Positions 8,006-15,691 of a stretch of DNA of 25,558 nt are shown piece by piece. Each line of letters starts with the position of its first letter. Positions within the stretch are counted from its first letter, which is position 1. The translations under genes and the position numbers were made by a program. This DNA comes from an uncultured Lachnospiraceae bacterium (GTDB taxonomy: Bacteria > Bacillota > Clostridia > Lachnospirales > Lachnospiraceae): assembly GCA_910584205.1 (NCBI GenBank), contig CAJUAA010000047.1, forward strand, positions 2,371 to 27,928, read 5' to 3'. Below the pieces are notes generated by a model. It was not told the origin of the DNA and did not search any database. It saw nothing but the letters and a program-made list of their open reading frames with translations.

Positions 8006-8862
8006 AAAAAATACTGATCAATATGGTATTTGGGATTATGTTTCTGACCGGTTTCGGTATCTTGACATATCCCACAGTCTCTGATCAATGGAATACCTAC
8101 CGCCAAAGCCGTCTGATCTCTGATTATGAAAATGTGGTTGCAGAGATGGAACCGGAGGATTACTCCCGGGAATGGGAGTCTGCCAGGAGTTTTAATGATA
8201 CATTCACCAGTAACAACCTGTACGGAGACGTCTTCGGAGAAGACACCGGGGAACTTCAGGAGACGGAATACTGGCAGATCCTCAATGTGGCAGGCGACGG
8301 AGTCATGGGCTATATGTCCATCCCGAAGATCAATATCAGGCTGGCAATTTATCACGGAACCGGAGACGCCGTGCTCCAGACGGGGATCGGGCATCTGAAC
8401 GGAACCAAACTTCCCATCGGAGGGGAGGGGACGCACAGCGTCCTGGCGGCGCACCGGGGACTTCCCAGCGCAAGGCTTTTTACCGATGTGGACCAGCTGG
8501 TCAAAGGGGACCGGATCTATATCCGGATCCTGGATGAGACGCTGGCCTATGAAGTGGATCAGATCCTTCCCATGGTGGATAAAGATGACATGGATACGCT
8601 GGGAGAGGCGCTGCAGGTGGCGGAGGGAGAGGATTATATTACACTCTTCACCTGTACTCCTTACGGAGTAAACAGTCACCGCCTTCTGGTACGGGGAACA
8701 AGAGTCCCCTATAATGGCGAAGAAGAGGCGGCATCCACACCGGCGGACACCATGCTGAAGGCAGTCCAGAATTATTATATGCTGTATCTGATACTTGGCT
8801 TATCAGTGACTATGCTTGTGATACTAATAATGAAATTCCTGTTCCGTCCGCGTAAGGGCTGA
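8002..8862 (+). CDS. Class C (pilin-polymerising) sortase 2
   Basis: A 286-residue paralogue of the preceding enzyme, with an ATGA overlap that implies translational coupling. Seen: N-terminal membrane segment (about 5-23), GYMSIPKINIRLAIYH, His151 in AAHRGLPSA, Cys218 in FTCTPYGVNSHR, Arg227, and a C-terminal membrane segment (about 258-280) ending in a basic tail. The lid position reads DVF (76-78) instead of DP(F/W/Y). It lacks the long acidic tail of sortase 1. Two sortases in one pilus cluster are common, one often specialised for a minor pilin. Here the extra exported proteins downstream make division of labour plausible. Confidence 0.92.
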   Translation: MKKILINMVFGIMFLTGFGILTYPTVSDQWNTYRQSRLISDYENVVAEMEPEDYSREWESARSFNDTFTSNNLYGDVFGEDTGELQETEYWQILNVAGDGVMGYMSIPKINIRLAIYHGTGDAVLQTGIGHLNGTKLPIGGEGTHSVLAAHRGLPSARLFTDVDQLVKGDRIYIRILDETLAYEVDQILPMVDKDDMDTLGEALQVAEGEDYITLFTCTPYGVNSHRLLVRGTRVPYNGEEEAASTPADTMLKAVQNYYMLYLILGLSVTMLVILIMKFLFRPRKG

Positions 8863-8894
8863 GGGAAAATACCTGATCAGAGGAGGGGAAAGAT

Positions 8895-10019
8895 GTGAAG
8901 ATGGTAAGGAAGATGATAAAAGGAGGCGCGCTGGCGGCGGCATGTATGCTTTTGTTTCTGGCGGCGGTCCCCAGAGAGGCGCTCGGTGCAGACGCGATTG
9001 ATACGTCAAGAACAGACTGCAGGATGGATTTTTCACTTGGGAGCAATTATGCAGGAGAGCTGAACGCTTTGTCTGTTCCAGTGACAATCTATAAGATTGC
9101 GGACGTGACGGCAAGCGGCGCGTATAAGCCTGATGAAAAGTATGAAGATATCGGGCTGCAGAACGTAAGTTCGTCCACAACGGCGGAGCAGTGGCAGGCC
9201 ATGGCGGAAGAGGCGGCGAGAACAGCGCTTCCGAAGGGTGTGCTTTCCGAGGTGGAGGTTTCCAAAGACGAGCCGAAGAAACTCCTTGTGGGGGAGAAAC
9301 CAAAGGATCTTGAGGCGACAACATTGACCGGCGGAGCGGGAACGATTTCAAATCTTACCACCGGAATGTATCTGGTGGCGGCATTTGCGGTGTCATCTGA
9401 ACAGTATACGTATTACTTTGCGCCTTACTTGGTGTCGGTGCCGGGAAATGATTATTATACGATGGGAAGCGACAGCTGGCTTTACGACGTGACGGTTACG
9501 CTGAAGCCGGCGTCCGTGAGGCGCTGGGGCTATCTGCGCATCATTAAAAACCTGTCGACTTACCGTGAGGGAGATACAGCTTCCTTTATCTTCCAGGTGG
9601 AAGGAACGAAAGCGGCAGATACGGTTCAGGCAGAAGAGTACAAATACAGTAACGTGCTTCAGTACAGGTTTGACGGTCCGGGGACACAGAACGATCTTCT
9701 GATAAAACTTCCGGCAGGAACGACAGGGACGGTGACGGAGGTCGGTCCGGGAGCCGGATACAGGAATACAGGCGCCGCAACGCAGGACTTTACGATTGCC
9801 GCGGGTGATGAAAATTCTGCACAGGTAGCGACAGTGACATTTACCAACGAGTACGACGGCGGCATGAACGGCGGAACGAGCGTTGTGAACAAGTTTACGC
9901 CGGAGTCTGGCGGAACTTTGCCAAATACGACGGGACAAAGCGAAACGAATACGGTCAGCCTGCTGAGTGACGAACCGGTAGATCCGGACAGCATCGTCTG
10001 GGACTGGACGCAGGAATAA
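8895..10019 (+). CDS. Secreted pilin-like protein without membrane anchor
   Basis: A 374-residue exported protein. GTG 8895 is preferred over ATG 8901 because it stands 7 nt from GGAGGGG (8882-8888). An ATG at 8893 runs straight into TGA. The signal peptide ends near ALGA. The N-terminal half (VPVTIYKIADV..., then GGAGTISNLTTGMYLV) resembles pilin N-terminal domains. The second half (GYLRIIKNL..., FIFQVEGTK..., VTFTNEYDGG) has the layout of a CnaB or DUF5979-like beta domain. LPNTTG occurs at 342-347, but the remaining 27 residues are polar and end in WDWTQE, so there is no usable sorting signal. I recall related proteins beside SipW-type genes in Clostridia. It starts 32 nt after sortase 2, so it belongs to the same unit. 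A pilus base or accessory subunit is inferred. Confidence 0.8.
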   Translation: MKMVRKMIKGGALAAACMLLFLAAVPREALGADAIDTSRTDCRMDFSLGSNYAGELNALSVPVTIYKIADVTASGAYKPDEKYEDIGLQNVSSSTTAEQWQAMAEEAARTALPKGVLSEVEVSKDEPKKLLVGEKPKDLEATTLTGGAGTISNLTTGMYLVAAFAVSSEQYTYYFAPYLVSVPGNDYYTMGSDSWLYDVTVTLKPASVRRWGYLRIIKNLSTYREGDTASFIFQVEGTKAADTVQAEEYKYSNVLQYRFDGPGTQNDLLIKLPAGTTGTVTEVGPGAGYRNTGAATQDFTIAAGDENSAQVATVTFTNEYDGGMNGGTSVVNKFTPESGGTLPNTTGQSETNTVSLLSDEPVDPDSIVWDWTQE

Positions 10020-10034
10020 CAGGAGGGGTGAGGA

Positions 10035-10562
10035 ATGAAAAAACATTATAATAAGAAGATTCTCAGCCTGGCAGCGGCAGCCCTCGTCCTGACGGCAGGA
10101 GTATCGGCGGGGAAGGCAATGGCGTATTTTACCACCTATGCGGAAGCGTCCGGGAGTGCGGTGTTGAATCTCGGGACGACGACGACCATACCTGATGAAG
10201 AGGTCAAAGACTGGGTGAAGCATGTGACCATTGAAAATACCGGCGAATACGAATGCTATGTCCGCGCGAGAGCGTATGCGGGCGCTGAATACAATCTGGA
10301 TTATATAATCGGCGACTGGAGAGATGGAGGAGACGGCTGGTATTATTACGATACGCCGCTTCAGCCGGGCGAAACGACCAGCGAACTGCAGATTAAGATT
10401 GATAAAGGAAACGCTGCAGAGGAATTCAACGTGATCGTCGTGCAGGAGCACACGCCGGTACGTTATAACGAAGATGGGCCGTATGCACAGTGGACGGCAG
10501 CCGCCGGCACGGAAAGCGGATCGACGGAACAGCCGGAGAACGGAGGAGGTAGTCAGGAATGA
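10035..10562 (+). CDS. SipW-dependent-type exported protein, camelysin/TasA-like
   Basis: A 175-residue exported protein behind an AGGAGGGG site. The N-terminus (MKKHYNKKILSLAAAALVL, then GKAMAYFTTYAEA) is a SipW-type signal peptide: a long hydrophobic core, cleavage next to AMA, and an aromatic mature start, as in TasA/CalY substrates. The mature part has the 'K-x-V-x-I-E-N-T-G-E-Y-x-C-Y-V-R-A' strand typical of these immunoglobulin-like fibre or accessory proteins. The C-terminus is low-complexity Gly/Ser/Glu with no anchor. Its stop overlaps the next start (ATGA). The gene for the matching peptidase lies two genes downstream. It may be a fibre subunit or accessory protein; polymerisation cannot be inferred from sequence. 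Confidence 0.8.
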   Translation: MKKHYNKKILSLAAAALVLTAGVSAGKAMAYFTTYAEASGSAVLNLGTTTTIPDEEVKDWVKHVTIENTGEYECYVRARAYAGAEYNLDYIIGDWRDGGDGWYYYDTPLQPGETTSELQIKIDKGNAAEEFNVIVVQEHTPVRYNEDGPYAQWTAAAGTESGSTEQPENGGGSQE

Positions 10563-11368
10563 AAAAGAAGAAAAATATCTGGATCAGACCGGCGCTTTTA
10601 TTCTCTCTGTCTGCAGTCCTGCTGCTTCTCAGTACGGTTGGAAGCACCCGTGCGGCGCTTACCTATTACAGTGCGGATTACGCCGTGCAGGTGGAAATAA
10701 AAAGTATCGGCGTCAGCCTGCTGGAAAACAACAGGATCGTCAGCTACCGGAATTATGCCGAGACCGGCAGCAATGAATTTGTGGAGGGCGGCACAGGGCT
10801 TCTGAAAAACGAGTCGGGAGAATCAGACCGTTTTGGCGCAGGTGAGGGACAGGAAAAGCTGATACCTGGGAAGATGTATGACGAGAAGCTCAGCGTGCAG
10901 AACACCGGAGCCATTGATGAATATGTGCGGGTGGTCGTGACGAGAAGCTGGCAGGATGCGGACGGTAAAAAAGCGACGGATCTTGATCCGGGTCTGATCG
11001 GCCTGAGCCTGGATGGCCAGGATCTGGATGAATTTACAGAAAAGAACGGCTGGATCAAAGATACAAAGGCAGCCGGGTCCGATCATGAACGTACCGTCCT
11101 GTATTACACGCATCCGGTTGCCTCCCAGGCGCAGACGCCTGCGATCTGCGATACGCTGTGTCTTGACGGGGCTTTGCTGGATGAATATGAAACAAAGCCA
11201 ACGGAGAAACCAGGCGTCGTAAAGACCACCTACAAGTATAACGGCTACATGTTCGTGCTGGAGGCCGAGGTGGACGCAGTCCAGACCCACAATGCGGAAG
11301 ACGCCATCAAAAGCGCCTGGGGCGTGGATGTGAACATCGCGCCGGACGGAACGCTCAGTCTGAAATAA
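10559..11368 (+). CDS. Second SipW-dependent-type exported protein
   Basis: A 269-residue exported protein, starting within the stop of the previous gene and 9 nt after GGAGGAGG. The signal peptide (IRPALLFSLSAVLLLLSTVG, then STRAALTYYSADYAV) is of SipW type with a Y/T-rich mature start. The mature part contains PGKMYDEKLSVQNTGAIDEY followed by VRVVVTRSW, the same 'strand plus NTG' element as the preceding protein, and ends DVNIAPDGTLSLK. There is no transmembrane anchor and no LPXTG. Size and pairing with a smaller relative recall the TasA/TapA or CalY-type partnership, in which one protein nucleates or anchors the other. That parallel is inference. Confidence 0.78.
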   Translation: MKKKKNIWIRPALLFSLSAVLLLLSTVGSTRAALTYYSADYAVQVEIKSIGVSLLENNRIVSYRNYAETGSNEFVEGGTGLLKNESGESDRFGAGEGQEKLIPGKMYDEKLSVQNTGAIDEYVRVVVTRSWQDADGKKATDLDPGLIGLSLDGQDLDEFTEKNGWIKDTKAAGSDHERTVLYYTHPVASQAQTPAICDTLCLDGALLDEYETKPTEKPGVVKTTYKYNGYMFVLEAEVDAVQTHNAEDAIKSAWGVDVNIAPDGTLSLK

Positions 11369-11383
11369 ACAGTTAAGGAAGGC

Positions 11384-11965
11384 ATGCCCGTGGAGAGAGA
11401 CGAGACCCGTAAGGACAGAACAGACAGGAAGAAAAGACGGGGAAAAGGTCCGGCTCAGAAAGCGGCGGCGTTTATCAGTCTGCTGGGGACGCTCCTGCTG
11501 ATCCTGCTGGTTCTGGTCTGCCTGCCGCTGACGGTCCCCAGATTCTTCGGATACCATATCTATTCCGTGGTGAGCGGAAGTATGGAGCCGGCGATTCCTA
11601 CCGGCAGCCTGGTCTATATCCATGAGACGCCGCCGGAGGATGTGGCGCAAGAAGAAGTGATCGCGTTCTACGGCGCAAGGGATTCGGCGTCCATCATCAC
11701 CCACCGGGTGGTGGAAAACCGGGTGCTGATGGGAGAATTCATCACCAAAGGGGACGCCAACCAAACAGAGGATATGAATCCGGTGCCTTACGGCAATTTT
11801 ATAGGAAAAGTTGTGTACTTTCTGCCCGGTGCGGGCAGAGCCGCAGAACTGTTTACCAGTTCTTCAGGAAAGATACTGGCCGGAGGCGTGATCGCGGCGG
11901 CTCTGGTCCTGCAGGTCCTGGCAGCTGCCATCGGAGCGGCGAAGCATGACGATAGAAGGAGGTAA
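11384..11965 (+). CDS. sipW: Type I signal peptidase of SipW/ER type
   Basis: A 193-residue membrane peptidase that removes signal peptides outside the membrane. Seen: basic cytoplasmic N-terminus, membrane segment (about 29-51), Ser66 in VSGSMEP, His107 in ITHRVV (His where the bacterial Lys would be, which defines the ER/SipW type), KGDANQTED (122-130) with the conserved Asp, and a second membrane segment (about 165-187). Its position directly after two SipW-type substrates makes it their likely processing enzyme. The start could instead be GTG 11390, which stands 7 nt from GGAAGG; ATG 11384 is only 4 nt from AAGGA. The symbol denotes the family, not proven orthology to Bacillus subtilis SipW. 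Confidence 0.88.
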   Translation: MPVERDETRKDRTDRKKRRGKGPAQKAAAFISLLGTLLLILLVLVCLPLTVPRFFGYHIYSVVSGSMEPAIPTGSLVYIHETPPEDVAQEEVIAFYGARDSASIITHRVVENRVLMGEFITKGDANQTEDMNPVPYGNFIGKVVYFLPGAGRAAELFTSSSGKILAGGVIAAALVLQVLAAAIGAAKHDDRRR

Positions 11966-11969
11966 GAAG

Positions 11970-12761
11970 ATGAGAAAGAAAGCCTGGTGCCTTGCCGTGA
12001 CGGCATGTATGCTCATTGGCAGCACCTGCACGGTGCATGCAGAAGATAAAGCATATGAAGGAACGGCAAATTTTGACGGCAGAGCGATACAGAGCGATTT
12101 TACACAGCAGGATATTCTGAATGAGATCGGCAGTATGGAGCCGGGAGACAGTGTTCAGATCAATCTGAACCTGAAAAATACGTCCGGTAAGACGACGGAC
12201 TGGTATATGACCAATACGGCAAGCAGCCTGGAGTACAGCCAGAGCAGGGCAAAAGACGGCGCGTACACCTATCTCCTGACCTATACGGCGCCCGGCGGCG
12301 CCATGACGACGCTGTATGACAGCGATACCGTGGGCGGCGACACGGCGGCCCGGGCTGCGGCGCAGGAGATCGGCCTGAACGAGGCGGTAGCCAGTATGCA
12401 GGAATATTTCTATCTGGGCACGCTTTCCTCTTCGGACGCGGGCCGGATCATGCTGAAGGTATCTCTGGACGGAGAGACCCAGGGAAACAGCTATCAGGAT
12501 TCTCTGGCGAAGCTGCAGATGAATTTTGCCGTGGAATTAAGAGAGAACGGCGGCGGTGGCGGCTCCCGAAGCGGAGGGTCCGGTGGTTCCGGCGGCGGTG
12601 GGACTCCGTCGGGATCAGCGGTCTATTCTCCGGGAGCCGTGCAGACCGGAGATAATGCACAGATTGTCCTGTGGTCCACGGTTGGGCTGGCAGCCGGACT
12701 GATCCTGCTGGTCTTCGCGGTCATCAGCCACAGGAGAGAGCAGAAGGAGGCGCAGAGATGA
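11970..12761 (+). CDS. Membrane-anchored exported protein with glycine-rich stalk and VQTGD motif
   Basis: A 263-residue exported protein. ATG 11970 is chosen over in-frame ATG 11946 because AAGGAGG (11956-11962) lies 7 nt before it and a clean signal peptide (MRKKAWCLAVTACMLIGSTC, cleavage near VHAE) starts there. The mature part has an N-terminal beta-like domain with MEPGDSVQINLNLKNTSGKT and an SLDGETQGNSYQDSLAKLQM element similar to camelysin-type proteins. A Gly/Ser stalk (about 192-208) follows, then VQTGD (224-228), a membrane segment (about 233-256) and a basic tail. VQTGD stands where LPQTGD-type sorting signals sit but lacks LP, so it is either a degenerate sorting signal or a plain membrane anchor. 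It overlaps the next gene by 4 nt. It may tether the SipW-dependent proteins to the membrane. Confidence 0.75.
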   Translation: MRKKAWCLAVTACMLIGSTCTVHAEDKAYEGTANFDGRAIQSDFTQQDILNEIGSMEPGDSVQINLNLKNTSGKTTDWYMTNTASSLEYSQSRAKDGAYTYLLTYTAPGGAMTTLYDSDTVGGDTAARAAAQEIGLNEAVASMQEYFYLGTLSSSDAGRIMLKVSLDGETQGNSYQDSLAKLQMNFAVELRENGGGGGSRSGGSGGSGGGGTPSGSAVYSPGAVQTGDNAQIVLWSTVGLAAGLILLVFAVISHRREQKEAQR

Positions 12762-13819
12762 AAAAGAACAGATGTCCAAAAGTGCTGACCGGGATTCTTG
12801 CCCTGTGCACCGTCTTTCATCTGAGCGCGGCAGACTGCCGGGCGGCAGAGCCGGAGGAATACACATATACTCTGACCATTTCATCAGGAAATCATGGGAC
12901 GTTTTCCAGTACAGATGTGGTAACGGTTGAAAATGGTGCAGGTTATGAGAAGACAGGTGCAGGCACTGACAAAATTGTGGTGAGTAACCTGCCGTACAAT
13001 GCCCGCGTCAGTATCGACGCGGCCGCGGACGGGATGGTTAACCTGGGAGTCCAGAGCAAAAAATATTATGTCAAGGGAGCCCGCGAATCCGGTCGGGATG
13101 AAAGCCAGCCCAGTATGCAGTCGCTTACGGTGACTTCCGATCTGGACTACGTCGTAGCCTACGGTATCCAGGGTGATATGACCTCTTATACCGTGCATTA
13201 TCAGAATGAAGCGGGCAGCACGCTGCTGCCCAGCCGTACGTACCGCGGCAACGTGGGCGACCGTCCGGTGGTGGCGTACCGGTACGTCGAGGGATACCAG
13301 CCTCAGGCTTATAATATTACAAGGGCGCTGGTGAAAAATGAAGCGGAGAACGTATTCACCTTTGTTTACACCCCGGTGGCAGCCGGCGGTGGCGGCGGAG
13401 GCGGTACGACGGAAGAAGACGGCGGAGCGGCGGCGCCTGCGGCACCCGCAGCGCCGGAAGGAACGCCCGCAGCTCCCGGAGCCGCGCCTGCAGCGCCTCC
13501 TGCGGCAGCCGGAGGAGGGGCCGGAGCCGGCGGCGGAGCGGCGGATGCCGTACCGGGCGGCGGAGAAGCCCCGGTAGAGGTTCCGGATGAAGAAGTGCCT
13601 CAGGACGAAGGGCCGGAAGAACTTCAGGATGTAGGCGACGAAGAAGTGCCGCTGGCCGAGCCCGGCAATGAGATGCGTGCCCTGGACTTCCGCAATATGA
13701 TGGGAGCGGCAGTCATCGCGGGCGCCGGTTCCCTTGCGCTCATGGCTCTGATCGTTTTCTGGGTGAAGAGACGCAGGATGCAGGCGGCAGCCACGGATCA
13801 GGAGGACGAGGAAGAATAA
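12758..13819 (+). CDS. Membrane-anchored surface protein with MucBP-like domain and Ala/Pro/Gly stalk
   Basis: A 353-residue protein starting at ATG 12758 (AGAAGGAGG site 8 nt before, ATGA overlap with the upstream gene); the longer in-frame start at 12671 would lie inside that gene. The signal peptide ends near CRAA. An N-terminal beta domain (about 30-140) is followed by a MucBP-like repeat (about 142-205: YTVHYQNEAGSTLLP, GNVGDRP, GYQPQAYN, FTFVYTP). Then come a Gly run, an Ala/Pro/Gly-rich stalk (about 207-275), an acidic segment, a membrane segment (about 316-337) and a short tail ending QEDEEE. MucBP domains bind mucin in lactobacilli; here only the fold is suggested. No LPXTG is present. 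It is the last gene of the surface operon and is followed by hairpins. Confidence 0.8.
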   Translation: MKKNRCPKVLTGILALCTVFHLSAADCRAAEPEEYTYTLTISSGNHGTFSSTDVVTVENGAGYEKTGAGTDKIVVSNLPYNARVSIDAAADGMVNLGVQSKKYYVKGARESGRDESQPSMQSLTVTSDLDYVVAYGIQGDMTSYTVHYQNEAGSTLLPSRTYRGNVGDRPVVAYRYVEGYQPQAYNITRALVKNEAENVFTFVYTPVAAGGGGGGGTTEEDGGAAAPAAPAAPEGTPAAPGAAPAAPPAAAGGGAGAGGGAADAVPGGGEAPVEVPDEEVPQDEGPEELQDVGDEEVPLAEPGNEMRALDFRNMMGAAVIAGAGSLALMALIVFWVKRRRMQAAATDQEDEEE

Positions 13820-13855
13820 GAACCGTGCGCTCTGTGAACCGCAGACCGTAAACAT

Positions 13856-13899
13856 AAAGTGACAGCAGACTCCGGAGGAGTCCTGCTGTCACTTTGTGT
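13856..13899 (+). terminator. Terminator of the surface operon
   Basis: AAAGTGACAGCAG (13856-13868) pairs with CTGCTGTCACTTT (13883-13895), with an inner ACTCC/GGAGT stem, giving about 18 bp. It begins 36 nt after the last stop codon. The T tract is short (TTTGTGT). Confidence 0.85.
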
Positions 13900-13917
13900 A
13901 CATTTCCGAATATGCGC

Positions 13918-13954
13918 AAAACAGCGCTGTCTATGGGGGAGACAGCGCTGTTTT
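13918..13954. terminator. Second, bidirectional-looking hairpin
   Basis: AAAACAGCGCTGTCT (13918-13932) and AGACAGCGCTGTTTT (13940-13954) form a perfect 15-bp stem with a 7-nt loop. A tails on one side and T tails on the other would let it act in both directions. It stands 22 nt after the first terminator, so the operon end is doubly closed. The rest of the 309-nt gap (13955-14128) is AT-rich and holds the LysR promoter; nothing else was seen there. Confidence 0.8.
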
Positions 13955-14040
13955 AAGGTGTGTAAGGTGATAGGGGTTTTCTATCGGGTTCACATAAAGT
14001 ATATCATAACAAAAAAATATATACAAATTCATTTTTTTTA

Positions 14041-14106
14041 TGGAAATTTCCTAATTTTCGGTTATAATGGAAGAACGGGGTAAACAAGAGGTACTATTTT
14101 TAGTAC
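14041..14106 (+). promoter_or_regulatory. LysR-gene promoter with two palindromes
   Basis: The -10 box TATAAT (14063-14068) is 16 nt from a weak -35 TGGAAA (14041-14046). The perfect palindrome GGAAATTTCC (14042-14051) overlaps the -35. A second perfect inverted repeat, GTACTA-TTTT-TAGTAC (14091-14106), lies in the leader about 22 nt before the start codon. LysR regulators usually repress their own gene through such sites, so autoregulation is a reasonable inference. Confidence 0.55.
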
Positions 14107-14128
14107 GCAAAGCCAAAGGGGGCAAAAT

Positions 14129-15069
14129 ATGCGACTAAACCAACTGGAGTATTTTATCAAGGTTGTGGAATGCGGTTCCATAACGAAAGCAGCTCAGGAG
14201 CTGTACCTGAGCCAGCCCAGCCTGACGAAAGCCATATCAAGTCTGGAGACTGAGTATGATCTGAAACTGTTCAGCCGTACAGCCAGGGGGCTGAATCTGA
14301 CACCGGAGGGAAGAGATTTTCTGGAATATGCGAAAGGGGTGATCGACAGCACACAGGCGCTGGAAAATACATTTGGGAAACAGAACAATCTCTCCATACA
14401 GCGGCTCGCCGTGGCCAGCCAGCAGTTTGATTTTATCTATGATATTCTTCTGATGCTTTATAAGGAGAACCGTGAGAAGCTGCTCCAGATCGATCTGAAG
14501 GAAAATGACAGGGGGGAAATCGTCGAGATGGTAGCGGAATGTAAGGCGGATATCGGGATTCTGGTTGTCTCGGAGAAAGACTCCAGGAACTTCCGAAGCG
14601 AACTGCAGAGCAGGAATCTGGAGATGTATACGCTGGATTATTCTTCCGTCTATGTCAACATGGGGAAAAAATCCTGTCTGTACGACAGGGAAGCGGTGGA
14701 TGTGGAGGAAGCGGAGAAATATCTGCATCTCTCCCTGGACACGGACCAGAGCATGCGCAGGGAGCTGCGTTACCGGAAGGACCGGGGCGACGGGATCAAT
14801 CACGAGCACATGGTTTTCTGCAACACGGTGGGGATCTGCCGCAGGTTTCTGGAAGAGACCGAGGCGCTTCTGCTGACGCCCAAATGGGTGCTGGGGTTTT
14901 TGAGGGTACGCAGATCCGTTCCGTGCCGCTCATGATGGACGGAAAGAATTACCCGCTGGTCAACCGGCTGATCTGGATCAAACGGGCCAATGAAGTGTTC
15001 CGCCCTCTGGAGGAACGTTTCATGGAACTGTTAAAGAATCGGTTTCGTCCGAAGCCCTATGCTTCCTGA
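14129..15069 (+). pseudogene. LysR-family transcriptional regulator, frame broken near its C-terminus
   Basis: A DNA-binding regulator with a textbook LysR N-terminus: MRLNQLEYFIKVVECGSITK, then AAQELYLSQPSLTKAISSLE (helix-turn-helix about 18-40) and LKLFSRTARGLNLTPEG. The effector domain follows. The first frame stops at 14935 after 268 residues, with a nonsense-like end (LGFLRVRRSVPCRS). The continuation GVFEGTQIRSVPLMMDGK to the stop at 15069 is in another frame from about 14893. Adding one G to the GGGG run at 14893-14896 restores a 313-residue protein of normal LysR length. Either the gene is a recent pseudogene or the base was lost in sequencing. Its target is unknown. Its end overlaps the convergent TetR gene by 13 bp. 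Confidence 0.82.
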
Positions 15070-15668
15070 GACTGATCGAATTCCCGCAGAATCCCGCGGA
15101 TGATCGTATGAAGATAGGGTTTCAGCTGTTCGATGTCGGCGGGATCTTTATAGAGGATGGCGTTGTAGCTGGCGCCCGCTACCAGTTCGATGATCAGGTA
15201 GATGATGATCTCCGGGTTCTCAAAGCGGCAGCCGGAGCGTGTAATGAGCTGCATGTACAATTCCCTGGCGGAGCTTCCGTCAGGGGATTTTTCTTCCGTC
15301 ATGGAGTTGCGGAAGATTCCCCAGCTCAGATGTTTGGACAGAAAAAACAGAAGAAACGGGTCTTCCTGAAAATAGGACAGAATCTCATCGGTCAGAAAGA
15401 GGAACTGCTCATCCAGCCCGGTGATCTGTGTTTTCTCAAGCTTCAGACAGGCGTTCCGGAACAACTGGGTCGCCTTAGAGGAGATCAGCCGGTTGCGGAT
15501 GTCGGTCTTGTCCTTGAAATACAGGTAAAAGGTTCCTTTGGCAATGCCTGCTTTTCCCACGATATCCGCAATGGACGTGTTGTGGAAGCCTTTGGAGATA
15601 AACAGGTCAAAGGCGGCGTTCAGCAGGTCTTTTCTTTTATTTTCTTTTTTTGTTTCGATCTTTCCCAT
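15057..15668 (-). CDS. TetR/AcrR-family transcriptional repressor
   Basis: A 203-residue DNA-binding repressor. The N-terminal TetR domain is clear: KRKDLLNAAFDLFISKGF, then the helix-turn-helix TSIADIVGKAGIAKGTFYLYF (about 31-51). The helical C-terminal part (about 60-200) is the ligand and dimer domain; its ligand cannot be read. It is divergent from the repeat lipoprotein gene, with 158 nt between the starts holding both promoters and a perfect 13-bp palindrome. This is the usual arrangement for a TetR protein controlling itself and its neighbour. The start is preceded by GGGGGA. The 3' end overlaps the broken LysR gene by 13 bp on the opposite strand. Confidence 0.92.
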   Translation of the reverse strand: MGKIETKKENKRKDLLNAAFDLFISKGFHNTSIADIVGKAGIAKGTFYLYFKDKTDIRNRLISSKATQLFRNACLKLEKTQITGLDEQFLFLTDEILSYFQEDPFLLFFLSKHLSWGIFRNSMTEEKSPDGSSARELYMQLITRSGCRFENPEIIIYLIIELVAGASYNAILYKDPADIEQLKPYLHTIIRGILREFDQSQEA

Positions 15669-15691
15669 GTTAGATCCCCCTTGTTTTCTAT

